From: JAGRCP01 sp942490705 | GTDB lineage: Bacteria > Chloroflexota > Anaerolineae > Caldilineales > Caldilineaceae | Direction: 5' to 3' | Assembly (NCBI GenBank): GCA_942490705.1 | Contig: CALNXY010000019.1 | Coordinates: forward strand, 186,001 to 250,000 | Length of the DNA stretch: 64,000 nt | In this document: positions 51,273 through 59,530 of the stretch, piece after piece | Numbering within the stretch: position 1 is the first letter of the stretch | Layout: every line of letters begins with the position of its first letter | Translations under genes and position numbers: made by a program | The notes under the pieces: generated by a model | Told to the model about the DNA's origin: nothing | The model's database searches: none | Seen by the model: the letters and a program-made list of their open reading frames with translations, nothing else

Positions 51273-52697
51273 TCACTGCTTCCGGAACTTGTAGCGTTCA
51301 AAGACCAGGCCAATGCCCTCGTCGTCCAAACCGAATTCCACCACCATGTTGCGACCGTTCGAAAACGTCTGGAAGCGTGCGCAATCCTCGCTTAGGTGCA
51401 GGGGAATGAGGATTGAGGAACGATCCTCGTGGTGGTAGCAGATCGTGAAACGCAGCAAGTCCCCCAGGGGCGTCACCTCTGCCCGGATTGTATTGCGGAA
51501 ACTGGCGTAGGATCCGGCGAGGCGCGCCAGCACATGCTCAATGCGCAGAAAGGGGAGATGCTGCGGCGACTCGCCCAGCATGCGCGCCAGGGCCACCATG
51601 GAGAGCTGCGACATCGGGTAGCCATGTGCGTTGGACAGCAGCACGGCGCCGACGCCACGCTCCGGCATCAGGGCGAGATAGGTTGTGCCGCCCATGATGC
51701 CGCCCCCATGCCCAACCAGGTCATCCCCATAGAAATTGCGCAAAACCTGCAAGCCGCAGCCGAAGTGACCCTCGTGGACGGGCGCACCGTTTTCCACATG
51801 ATCTGCCTCGTCACGGAAGGGTCCCAAGGTGATGCTGGTGTCCGTTTGCGGCAAAGGGACTCGAGGCGTCCGCATCTGCTGCAGGGCCTCGCTGCTGATC
51901 AGTTGCGTACCGTCTGGGAGCTGGCCGTTGTTCAGCAGGGCGACGACGAGCTGCGCCATATCTTCTGCACAGCTCACCAGGCCGCCGGCTGCCGGCATCT
52001 CGCTGTAGAGACTGGCGCCCACGAAGAAATTGCCGTCACGATCACGCATATAGGGCGTTGCCGCGTCCGCGTCCGGCTCGAAGCGCGTGCGCGCAAAGTG
52101 GGTCCGCTCCATGCGCAATGGCGCAAGGATGTTCTGCTCCACGTAGGTCGTGTAGGGTTGGCCGGTGCGTTGCGCGATCAGACGACCGAGCAGAAGGTAG
52201 CCTTCGTTCAAGTAGAGCCAGCGCGCGCCGGGCGGGCTGACAGCCCATGCGTCCGCGCCCTGCAAGAACGCCAGCAAATCTGCTTCCGTGGCGATGGGAA
52301 TCCCACTCATGAACCACTCGTCCGACATCTTGGATTCTGAGTAGCCAAGGGCAGGAATGCCGCTCGTATGAGAGAGCAGGTGCCACACGCGGATCGGCTC
52401 CCCACGGGGCTCGAGATCGATATCCAACCACCGGTCGATCCGGTCATCGAGATCAAGGAGGCCGCGATCACAGAGTTGAAAAATGGCCAGAGCTGTAAAG
52501 ACCTTGGTGATGCTCCCGAGGCCGAATTGGGTGCGCGGCGTAACCGGCCGGCGTGTCTCAATGTCACGAAAGCCGAAGACGCGGTGATCGCACTCCGCAC
52601 CCGATGCGACGAGGCTGAGGGCCATACCGGGAAGATGCGTCTCCTGCATCCGCTCCAGCACGAACGAGTCGAGTGCTGCTAGATTCTCACGATCCAA
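51273..52697 (-). CDS. Class C beta-lactamase/serine hydrolase family protein
   Basis: A 474-residue penicillin-binding-protein-like hydrolase. The nucleophile motif S62-x-x-K65 is in GLGSITKVFTAL, the tyrosine motif Y162-L-N is in LYLNEGYLLLG, HTSG is at 110-113, and VGHGGGIMGG matches the third motif. It has a C-terminal domain of about 90 residues and no signal peptide. The start is taken as TTG at 52697 because AAAGGAG lies 7 nt upstream; the open frame continues to 53075 into the preceding gene but is not family-like. Near a NamZ-type muramidase it may act on peptidoglycan fragments or D-amino-acid peptides. Confidence 0.85.
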   Translation of the reverse strand: MDRENLAALDSFVLERMQETHLPGMALSLVASGAECDHRVFGFRDIETRRPVTPRTQFGLGSITKVFTALAIFQLCDRGLLDLDDRIDRWLDIDLEPRGEPIRVWHLLSHTSGIPALGYSESKMSDEWFMSGIPIATEADLLAFLQGADAWAVSPPGARWLYLNEGYLLLGRLIAQRTGQPYTTYVEQNILAPLRMERTHFARTRFEPDADAATPYMRDRDGNFFVGASLYSEMPAAGGLVSCAEDMAQLVVALLNNGQLPDGTQLISSEALQQMRTPRVPLPQTDTSITLGPFRDEADHVENGAPVHEGHFGCGLQVLRNFYGDDLVGHGGGIMGGTTYLALMPERGVGAVLLSNAHGYPMSQLSMVALARMLGESPQHLPFLRIEHVLARLAGSYASFRNTIRAEVTPLGDLLRFTICYHHEDRSSILIPLHLSEDCARFQTFSNGRNMVVEFGLDDEGIGLVFERYKFRKQ

Positions 52698-52830
52698 AGC
52701 TCTGCTCCTTTCCAGCCGTCGCCATGCGAGGGCGTAGTCGACGAAGCGCGTTTCTCCCGCTTCGCCTGTGCTTCCAGAGTCATGCAGTTGCTTGCCCGCC
52801 GTCGAGGTCGATGCGCGCGGGGCGACGGAT

Positions 52831-54528
52831 TTACATTGGGTTGCCGGTGACCCCGTTCGTCCCGTACTCCTCTTCTGCCGACTGGGGCGTGATGTAGCCG
52901 AAGGCAAGATCGCGGAGAATTCGCTGCTCGGCGCGTCTTTCCACAGGCCCGAAGCCACCCCCACCTGCGATGTGTAGCTCGACCACATCACCTGGCCGGA
53001 GCTCGATGGGCGGGAAGCGATAGGTGCGCTCGCCATTGATGTAGACCTCACCAATCCGACCGGGCTGCCCCCCATTCAGCCCCTGGGGCAGCGTTGTGAG
53101 GCGGTCCGGGGTGAGGTTGAGAATGATCGGGTCGCTGCCAATATGCTGGAACGCAATGACCTGCCCAAGGCCCCCACGAAACTCTCCCGGTCCGCCGCTA
53201 TCGGGCCGCAGCTCCTTCTTCAGAAAACGGATCGGCGCCTGGCTCTCGATCACTTCGCAGGGCGTGATCGTGCTGTTGTTCGGGTAGGAAACGGGCAGCA
53301 TGCCGTCCATTGTGGGCAGGGCGCCGCGTCCGCCATGGGGCAGCATGTCGATGAGGAAGCGTCCAAATTCTGCGTCGGCGCCGCTGAGCACGAACGGCCA
53401 GATCGCACCGTTGCTCGCCTGAACCCGTTCGCCAAAGATGGGCCAAAGCGCCCCGAAAAGCACCTGGTTCAGGTTGTTGGTTGTCTTGGCCCGCGCCTTC
53501 ACGGCAGCGGGAAAGGCGGCGTTCAGGATCGAGTCAGGCGGTGCAAAGACACGGATCGGCCGGAAGAGCGCCTCGTTGTTTGGCATGGCCGGCGCCAGCG
53601 CGCATTTGAACGGATACATGCTCGTCGCCAGCGTGCTGCTAAAGGGAACATTGATCGCGCCGTGCCGGCTTTGGGGCGAAGTGCCCGTGTAGTCGATGAA
53701 GACCATGTCGCCCCGCACCTCCACCGTCACTTGGAGGTGCACCGTTTCGATATACCCGTCGATGTCCAGTTCGTATTCGTAGCTGCCGTCCGGTAGGGCA
53801 AGGATCTGCCGGCGCATAAAGGCTTCGGAGCGGGTAAGGATGGTACGGGCGAGCGTATCCAGGTCGTCCATATTGTAGTCGACCAGAAACTCCTGGAGGC
53901 GCTCGGCGCCAATTTTGGCCGCCCCGGCCATGGCCCGCAGGTCGCCCAGCAGCAGCTCTGGCACGCGGCAGTTCGCACCGATGATGTCGAACGCGACGCG
54001 ATTCTCCTTCCCCCCCTCATAGAGCTTAAAGGGCAGCATTCTGAGCCCTTCACTGAAGATATCGTCGCCTTCGATCTCGCCCGGGTGTCCGCCCACGTCC
54101 GACATGTGCGACACGGTCCCGATGCAGGCCACCACCCGGTCTTTCCAGAAGACGGGCGTCAGCAGGATGTAGTCCGGCAGATGGCCCGTCCCGATCCAGG
54201 GATCGTTCGTCGCCAGCACATCGCCCGGGGACAACGTCTCGACCGGGAAGTCTTTGAGGAGCGCCTTGGCCGTCCGCGGATAGACGGCGGCGAAGTTCGC
54301 CGTACTCAGAACGGACTGGCAGAGCGAGAAGCCGTTGGCGTCGGTGAGGATGCAGGCGAAGTCTCGACTCTCGCGCAGGATCGTAGAAAAGGTGGTGCGA
54401 ACGATAATCTGATCCACTTCGTCCATGATCGAGATCAGCCGCTGCCACAATATTTCCAGCGAAATCGGATCAATGTCGGCTGGGGGCGTGGGGAAAGCGC
54501 GTGGTGAATGCTCATGTGCAGAGGTCAT
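52831..54528 (-). CDS. Hydantoinase B/oxoprolinase family protein (HyuB-like), orphan
   Basis: A 565-residue HyuB homologue: DPISLEILWQRLISIMDEVDQIIVRTTFSTILRESRDFACILTDANG, NDPWIGTGHLPDYILLTPVFW, HMSDVGGHPGE, PHGGRGALPTMDG, LKKELRPDSGGPGEFRGGLGQVI, and LHIAGGGGFGPVERR. HyuA-HyuB complexes use ATP to open hydantoin or 5-oxoproline rings. HyuA is not adjacent, so this copy is an orphan. The ATG at 54528 is chosen for a GGAAG ribosome-binding site and family alignment; the frame is open to 54906. It lies 133 bp upstream of the serine hydrolase gene. Confidence 0.88.
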   Translation of the reverse strand: MTSAHEHSPRAFPTPPADIDPISLEILWQRLISIMDEVDQIIVRTTFSTILRESRDFACILTDANGFSLCQSVLSTANFAAVYPRTAKALLKDFPVETLSPGDVLATNDPWIGTGHLPDYILLTPVFWKDRVVACIGTVSHMSDVGGHPGEIEGDDIFSEGLRMLPFKLYEGGKENRVAFDIIGANCRVPELLLGDLRAMAGAAKIGAERLQEFLVDYNMDDLDTLARTILTRSEAFMRRQILALPDGSYEYELDIDGYIETVHLQVTVEVRGDMVFIDYTGTSPQSRHGAINVPFSSTLATSMYPFKCALAPAMPNNEALFRPIRVFAPPDSILNAAFPAAVKARAKTTNNLNQVLFGALWPIFGERVQASNGAIWPFVLSGADAEFGRFLIDMLPHGGRGALPTMDGMLPVSYPNNSTITPCEVIESQAPIRFLKKELRPDSGGPGEFRGGLGQVIAFQHIGSDPIILNLTPDRLTTLPQGLNGGQPGRIGEVYINGERTYRFPPIELRPGDVVELHIAGGGGFGPVERRAEQRILRDLAFGYITPQSAEEEYGTNGVTGNPM

Positions 54529-54899
54529 GGGTCTCGCTTCCAGAGGATGGCGGTTGTCGGTTTCTTCGGCCAAGGGGATACAACAAACTTCAGTCGTTCC
54601 CGATTTTAGGACGAAACGTGCGACAGATTTCACAGAACCTTGTTTGGCCCGTTGAGTGAGGTTGACAAACCCCACCCACCAATCCAACCAGGGGCCACAT
54701 GATAGCGCAGAATGGGCCAAACGCCGAAGAGATTCGCATGACGATGCAAGGCTTTGCTCAGAACCATCTACCTCTTTAGGCGCATGGCTCGTGTGGTCTA
54801 AGAAATCGATCCGCAAGTTACTTGATGACCGGATATCACACTGTCCGCTGGTAGAATGAAATACCAAAATCGCAAAGAACCCATTCTTGAGGAGGGAAC
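54529..54899. other. Divergent intergenic region (hyuB-like / namZ-like)
   Basis: 371 bases. A rightward extended -10 promoter is seen at 54849-54857. The minus-strand promoter is not clear. Although an open frame continues through this region on the minus strand, its sequence is not family-like and it is treated as non-coding. Confidence 0.55.
54849..54857 (+). promoter_or_regulatory. Extended -10 promoter of the namZ-like gene
   Basis: TGGTAGAAT (TG, one base, TAGAAT) 43 bp upstream of the ATG at 54900. No good -35. Confidence 0.45.
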
Positions 54900-56111
54900 A
54901 TGACAATCCGAGCGGGTATTGATGTGTTGCTGCGCACTCGACTTGATGAGCTTCAAGATCTGCGCGTTGGTCTGGTCACCAACAACGTGGCAACAACCAT
55001 GGCGCCCCAGGCAAATGGAGATGTCTTGACGCCCACCCGCAGCGCGCTACTTGACGCGGGCGTTAATCTGGTTGTGCTCTTTTCACCCGAACATGGCATG
55101 GGCGCAGCTGCGGCCGACGGCGCGGCCATCAGCAATGATATCGACAGGCTGACCGGCATGCCGATAGTCAGCCTGTACGGCGAGACGCTTCGCCCCGGTC
55201 AAGAGGCGCTGGAAAAAATCGATCTGCTGCTCTTCGATATTCCCGACATCGGTGCGCGTTTCTATACGTACATCTGGACGCTCTCCCATGTCATGGCGGC
55301 TTGCGCCGACGCAGGTCTGCCGCTCTGGATACTCGACCGACCCAACCCGCTGGGCGGTGATCTGGCCGCTGCCGAAGGCCCTATGCTCGATGAGGCTGTA
55401 CTCTCCACCTTCGTCGGGCGCTGGTCAATGCCGATCCGTCACAGCCTCACTGTGGGCGAATTGGCGCACTACTGGAATCAATCACGAAACCTGGGCGTAG
55501 ACTTGGAAATCGTTCCCGTAGAGGGTTGGCAGCGTGGCCAACAGTGGCCCGATACCGGTCTGCCCTTTCTGCCGCCCTCACCAAACATGGCCAACTTCGA
55601 GGCGGCGCTGCTCTATCCCGGCGCCTGCCTCTTCGAAGGCACAAACCTGAGTGAAGGTCGTGGCACCGGCAATGCCTTCCAGCAGTGCGGTGCGCCATGG
55701 CTCGATCACATTGCGGTAGCTAATTGCTTCAACGAGATCGGGCTGCCAGGCGTACGCGCCCGCGCCGTTGAATTTACACCGTGCGGCGGCAAATATGCGG
55801 ACCAAGCCTGCAATGGCGTCATGCTGCATGTGCTCGATAGATTCGGACTGCGCCCGGTGAGCGCTGGTTTACATCTGATGAACTGCATCAGGAGCCGGCA
55901 TCCGCAAGAATTTTCGTGGCTTCCCTACCCAACCTCGGCCAATGCAACGGGCCATGGACATTTCGACCGTCTGATTGGACAGGTCGATGTGCGGCTCCAG
56001 TTCGAATCCGATGCAACCATCGGCAGCGCAGCCATCGAGCGTTGGACTGCGTGTGAGCACTGGACAGCGCGCGTGCAGCCATACCTCTTCTATTCTTACG
56101 CCAGTGGCTAA
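54900..56111 (+). CDS. DUF1343/NamZ-type exo-beta-N-acetylmuramidase family protein
   Basis: A 403-residue DUF1343 protein. Hallmarks are GIDVLLRTRLDELQDLRVGLVTNN, LFSPEHGMGAAAADG, VSLYGETLRPG, LLFDIPDIGARFYTYIWTL, LDRPNPLGG, PFLPPSPNMANFEAALLYPGACLFEGTNLSEGRGTGNAFQQCGAPW. The characterised member, B. subtilis NamZ, removes terminal N-acetylmuramic acid from muropeptides. There is no signal peptide, so it probably acts in the cytoplasm on imported fragments. A GAGGAGGG ribosome-binding site precedes the ATG. A recombinase relic directly follows the stop codon. Confidence 0.88.
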   Translation: MTIRAGIDVLLRTRLDELQDLRVGLVTNNVATTMAPQANGDVLTPTRSALLDAGVNLVVLFSPEHGMGAAAADGAAISNDIDRLTGMPIVSLYGETLRPGQEALEKIDLLLFDIPDIGARFYTYIWTLSHVMAACADAGLPLWILDRPNPLGGDLAAAEGPMLDEAVLSTFVGRWSMPIRHSLTVGELAHYWNQSRNLGVDLEIVPVEGWQRGQQWPDTGLPFLPPSPNMANFEAALLYPGACLFEGTNLSEGRGTGNAFQQCGAPWLDHIAVANCFNEIGLPGVRARAVEFTPCGGKYADQACNGVMLHVLDRFGLRPVSAGLHLMNCIRSRHPQEFSWLPYPTSANATGHGHFDRLIGQVDVRLQFESDATIGSAAIERWTACEHWTARVQPYLFYSYASG

Positions 56112-56273
56112 ACCATCGAAGTCGAACTCTCCTCCCCAAGAAACGCCAAAGAAGGCCGCATCGACGAACTGCGCGCCTAGCTGGCCGACGGCGATACGCT
56201 CATCGTCGCCGAGCCGAGCCGGCTGGGTCGCAACATGTTTGAGACGCTCAATATCATCATAGAACGCCTTTAG
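56112..56273 (+). pseudogene. Serine recombinase (resolvase/invertase) N-domain relic
   Basis: Reading on in the same frame after the namZ-like stop gives TIEVELSSPRNAKEGRIDELRA, a TAG (56178-56180), then LADGDTLIVAEPSRLGRN followed by MFETLNIIIERL and TAG. This is the middle of a serine-recombinase catalytic domain (GD.LIV.E.SRLGR), broken by an in-frame stop and missing both ends, including the nucleophile serine. It marks a past insertion or deletion event at this locus. Confidence 0.65.
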
Positions 56274-56342
56274 AACGCACCCCTTGTCATCATATCCTCA
56301 CAGTTGCCCGATCTCAAGCATCATCGTGGAAGGGAGGCGACG

Positions 56343-56549
56343 ATGACCAATGACGATAATCCACATCAGCCTGAGCCCCACTCCCAGTTGTTCACGCTGC
56401 GCATCTGGTGCGACATTGAGCAAGCTGGCGATCTTGCGCCCCACATGCAGATCCGCCACGTGTTGACCGGCGAGACGCGCTACTTTAACGCCTGGCCGCC
56501 GCTCATCAATTACGTTTTGGGTTGGTTGGATCCATCGCATCGTCCATGA
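56343..56549 (+). CDS. Small conserved-looking protein of unknown function
   Basis: A 68-residue protein with a GGGAGG ribosome-binding site 5 nt before the ATG. The segments LFTLRIWCDIEQAGD, MQIRHVLTGETRYFNAWPPLINYVLGWL resemble a family of small Chloroflexota proteins with the pattern LFTLR.W......W.G.V.HV.SGE..YF..W..L..F; I know no function. It lies 73 bp upstream of the secreted repeat-protein gene. Confidence 0.65.
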   Translation: MTNDDNPHQPEPHSQLFTLRIWCDIEQAGDLAPHMQIRHVLTGETRYFNAWPPLINYVLGWLDPSHRP

Positions 56550-56621
56550 GCTACGAGGGGGCGATGGGAGGAGTTCGTATACGTAGTCCGTTCTGTCTGT
56601 TGTCTCCAAGGAGGAAACCGC

Positions 56622-59081
56622 ATGAAACGCTGTCTATTCTGGTTCGGAGTCCCGATCGCGCTTGCCTTGCTGTTTGTCAGCTTTGGCACAGCACAGCTTG
56701 CCCACGCCGTACCGCCGGCAGACGAGGAGGTTGATGCGTTGATTGCCAACGCCGAGAGTGCCGGCATCACCGCCATTACCCAGGATGCCACAATCATGGG
56801 GTGGGACGAAGAGGGCATGCCGTCTGTCCTGTTGCGTGAGGGATCCAATGGCTGGACCTGCCTCGCCGACTGGCCGGCGTCGCCCGGCAACGACCCGCAG
56901 TGCTTCGACACGGTCTGGGCGGCCTGGAACGAGGCCTTCATGGCCGGCGAAGATCCGGAACTCGACGGTCCCGGTATCGGCTACATGCTGGCCGGCGGCT
57001 CAGACCCATCCAACACCGACCCCTTTGCCATGGAACCGGCCGCAGGCGAGGAGTGGATCAGCACGCCGCCGCACATGATGATCCTGGCCCCCGGCGGCTT
57101 CGATGCCGCAGATTTCGCCACCGAACCCAAGCAGGACGAACCCTACATCATGTGGGACGGCACGCCCTATGAGCATCTCATGGTCCCGGTTGTGCCCATG
57201 ACAGCAGAAGGTGCGGGCGACGCCGATGACGAATTGACGAACATCATAAGTTCAGCGCCGTCCGGCATCATCCAAAAGGCCACGATTCTCGGCAATCCAA
57301 CCGAAGAGGATGGCGACATGGTCGTGCTGCAGGAAGGCGACAGCGACTGGGTCTGCTACGCCGACCGCCTCGTGTCGCCCGGCAACGATCCCGCCTGCAA
57401 TGATGGCATGTGGGAGGAACTCTTTGGCGCGGCCGAGCCGCCCGCGGTCACGCGTGCCGGCGTCTCTTACATGTTGGCCGGCGGTTCCGACGAGAGCAAC
57501 ACCGATCCCATGGCCACCGGCCCCATCGAAGGCGAAGAGTGGATCGCGACGCCTCCCCATCTGATGCTGCTCATGCCCGGCGGCTTCGACGCTGACCTCT
57601 TCACGACCGACCACGGCTCCGGTTATCCCTACATCATGTGGGACGGCACGCCCTATGAGCATCTCATGGTCCCCATCGCCGATATGGACGCCATGGAGAT
57701 GGGTGATGAGACGCTCGCTGCGCAGATTCTCGCGGCGGAGATTGGCACGTTCGACGCGCTGATTGCCCACGACGTGGCCGGAACCGAGGCTGTGATTGCC
57801 GAAGACTTCATCTGGATCAACGCAGACGGCGCGCGATTGGGGCGTGAGGACCTGCTGGAAGTGGTCAGCGACATGGCGCTCTCCTTCGAACAGCCGGTGC
57901 GTGACAATGTGGAGGTACAGATCCTCTCCCCGGACGCTGCCGTGATCGTCTACACGATTGAATTTGACGGCAGCTATGCCGGGGATTCCTTCTCGGCCGA
58001 TGAGTACACCACATCGATCTGGCAGTTGCGTGACGGCCGCTGGCAAAACACCCTTCTGCAAAGCACGCGACGTCCGGAAAGCGAAGCCGATGCGCTGATT
58101 GCCAACGCCGAGAGCGCCGGCATCACCGCCATTACCCAGGATGCCACAATCATGGATTGGGACGAAGAGGGCATGCCGTCTGTCCTGTTGCGCGAAGGCA
58201 CAAACGGCTGGACCTGTCTCACCGACTGGCCGGCGTCGCCCGGCAACGACCCCCAGTGTTTCGACACGGTCTGGGCCGCCTGGAGTGATGCTTACATGGC
58301 CGGCGAAGTTCCGGAACTCGACAGTCCCGGCCTCAGCTACATGCTGGCCGGCGGTTCAGACCCTTCCAACACCGACCCCTTTGCCATGGAACCGGCCGCA
58401 GGGGAGGAATGGATCAGCACGCCGCCGCACATGATGATCCTGGCCCCCGGCGGTTTCGATGCCGCAAATTTCGCCACCGAACCCAAGCCGGACGAACCTT
58501 ACATCATGTGGGACGGCACGCCCTACGAGCATCTCATGGTCCCGGTTGTGCCCATGACCGCAGAAGAGGCGGCCGCAGAAGATGCGGGCGACGCCGATGC
58601 CGAATTGACCAGCATCATGAGTTCAGCGCCGGCCGGCATCATCCAAAAAGCCACGATTCTCGGCAATCCAACCGAAGAGGGCGGCGACATGGTCGTGCTG
58701 CAGGAAGGCGACAGCGGCTGGGTCTGCTACGCGGACCGCCTCGTGTCGCCCGGCAACGACCCGGCCTGCTACGATAGCATGTGGGAGGAGCTCTTTGGCG
58801 CGGCCGAACCACCCGAGGTCACGCGTGTCGGCGTCTCCTACATGTTGGCCGGCGGTTCCGACGAGAGCAACACCGATCCCATGGCCACCGGCCCCGCCGA
58901 AGGCGAAGAGTGGATCACCACGCCCCCTCATCTGATGCTGCTCGTGCCCGGCGGTTTCGACGCCGACCTCTTCACGACCGACCACGGCTCCGGCTATCCC
59001 TACATCATGTGGGACGGCACGCCCTATGAGCATCTCATGGTCCCCATCGCCGATATGGACGTTATGGAGGAGATGCCCTAG
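56622..59081 (+). CDS. Secreted protein of duplicated modules around a DUF4440 (SnoaL-like) domain
   Basis: An 819-residue protein with a signal peptide (1-29). The order is module A1 (about 38-205), module B1 (206-357), a DUF4440/NTF2-like domain (about 362-485: FDALIAHDVAGTEAVIAEDFIWINADG, YTTSIWQLRDGRWQNTLLQSTRR), A2 (490-660) and B2 (665-815). All four modules share PGNDPxCxDxxW, YMLAGGSDxSNTDP and YIMWDGTPYEHLMVP. A1-B1 and A2-B2 are nearly identical in DNA. I do not know the module's function. A strong ribosome-binding site (AAGGAGG) and a perfect 24-bp terminator stem frame the gene. Confidence 0.85.
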   Translation: MKRCLFWFGVPIALALLFVSFGTAQLAHAVPPADEEVDALIANAESAGITAITQDATIMGWDEEGMPSVLLREGSNGWTCLADWPASPGNDPQCFDTVWAAWNEAFMAGEDPELDGPGIGYMLAGGSDPSNTDPFAMEPAAGEEWISTPPHMMILAPGGFDAADFATEPKQDEPYIMWDGTPYEHLMVPVVPMTAEGAGDADDELTNIISSAPSGIIQKATILGNPTEEDGDMVVLQEGDSDWVCYADRLVSPGNDPACNDGMWEELFGAAEPPAVTRAGVSYMLAGGSDESNTDPMATGPIEGEEWIATPPHLMLLMPGGFDADLFTTDHGSGYPYIMWDGTPYEHLMVPIADMDAMEMGDETLAAQILAAEIGTFDALIAHDVAGTEAVIAEDFIWINADGARLGREDLLEVVSDMALSFEQPVRDNVEVQILSPDAAVIVYTIEFDGSYAGDSFSADEYTTSIWQLRDGRWQNTLLQSTRRPESEADALIANAESAGITAITQDATIMDWDEEGMPSVLLREGTNGWTCLTDWPASPGNDPQCFDTVWAAWSDAYMAGEVPELDSPGLSYMLAGGSDPSNTDPFAMEPAAGEEWISTPPHMMILAPGGFDAANFATEPKPDEPYIMWDGTPYEHLMVPVVPMTAEEAAAEDAGDADAELTSIMSSAPAGIIQKATILGNPTEEGGDMVVLQEGDSGWVCYADRLVSPGNDPACYDSMWEELFGAAEPPEVTRVGVSYMLAGGSDESNTDPMATGPAEGEEWITTPPHLMLLVPGGFDADLFTTDHGSGYPYIMWDGTPYEHLMVPIADMDVMEEMP
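56733..57690 (+). repeat. Intragenic duplication, copy 1 (modules A1-B1)
   Basis: This 958-bp segment is closely repeated at 58089-59061. The offset is 1356 bp over the A module and 1371 bp over the B module because of a 15-bp insertion in copy 2. Confidence 0.85.
58089..59061 (+). repeat. Intragenic duplication, copy 2 (modules A2-B2)
   Basis: The 973-bp second copy. It carries 15 extra bases encoding an Ala/Glu-rich insert at about 58566-58580 and is not followed by the DUF4440 domain. Confidence 0.85.
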
Positions 59082-59098
59082 CGTCCGGTCTTGACCGG

Positions 59099-59151
59099 TG
59101 AATGTGAAAACGAGCGGCTTGGTCGTGCCAAGCCGCTCGTTTTCACATTCA
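59099..59151. terminator. Perfect 24-bp hairpin, intrinsic terminator
   Basis: Arms 59099-59122 and 59128-59151 match without error around a 5-nt loop. The 3' arm includes TTTT within the stem. It is placed 18 bp after the stop codon. Confidence 0.85.
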
Positions 59152-59530
59152 GGCCGATCCTCCTCCCCTCACCGTTGGCATTACCCCGGTTGAACTCTGC
59201 TTCATGAGCATCCCGGCTTCTACATGTACGATACCGAACGCCCGGAGAGCGTGTTGGGATGCAACCTGCAGTTTTTTCCCTGATTGCACCGTCAAACGAC
59301 CTGTGCTACACTCGCCTACTGCCAACAGTCTTCATCTAGGTACACTACGGCGCAAATAACACGGCGTAAATTCGGCCCTTCTACCACTGGTAGAAACTGT
59401 CGGTTCATTTCCGCCGGCATTTGCTAATCCAATTTCCAAATTGTTCCGCTCACAAGCATGATCTGCTGGCGATTCGAGACGACGGGTAGATTGCAGGGGG
59501 TTTCCGCCTGCGGTGTGGGGCAACTGCGCT
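59152..59530. other. Upstream region of the BTAD regulator
   Basis: About 380 bases with a promoter at 59284-59312 and no supported gene. Confidence 0.6.
59284..59312 (+). promoter_or_regulatory. Promoter of the BTAD regulator gene
   Basis: -35 TTGCAC at 59284-59289, 17-bp spacer, -10 TACACT at 59307-59312 with TG extension at 59304-59305. The leader is about 210 nt. Confidence 0.6.

Noticed and set aside
52698..53075. N-terminal extension of the serine hydrolase
   Set aside because: It would overlap the hyuB-like gene by 245 bp, and the sequence is Ser/Arg-rich without similarity to the family. A TTG with a strong ribosome-binding site at 52697 explains the start better.
54529..54906. N-terminal extension of the hyuB-like protein
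   Set aside because: The family alignment begins close to the ATG at 54528, and the extension would overlap the start of the namZ-like gene.
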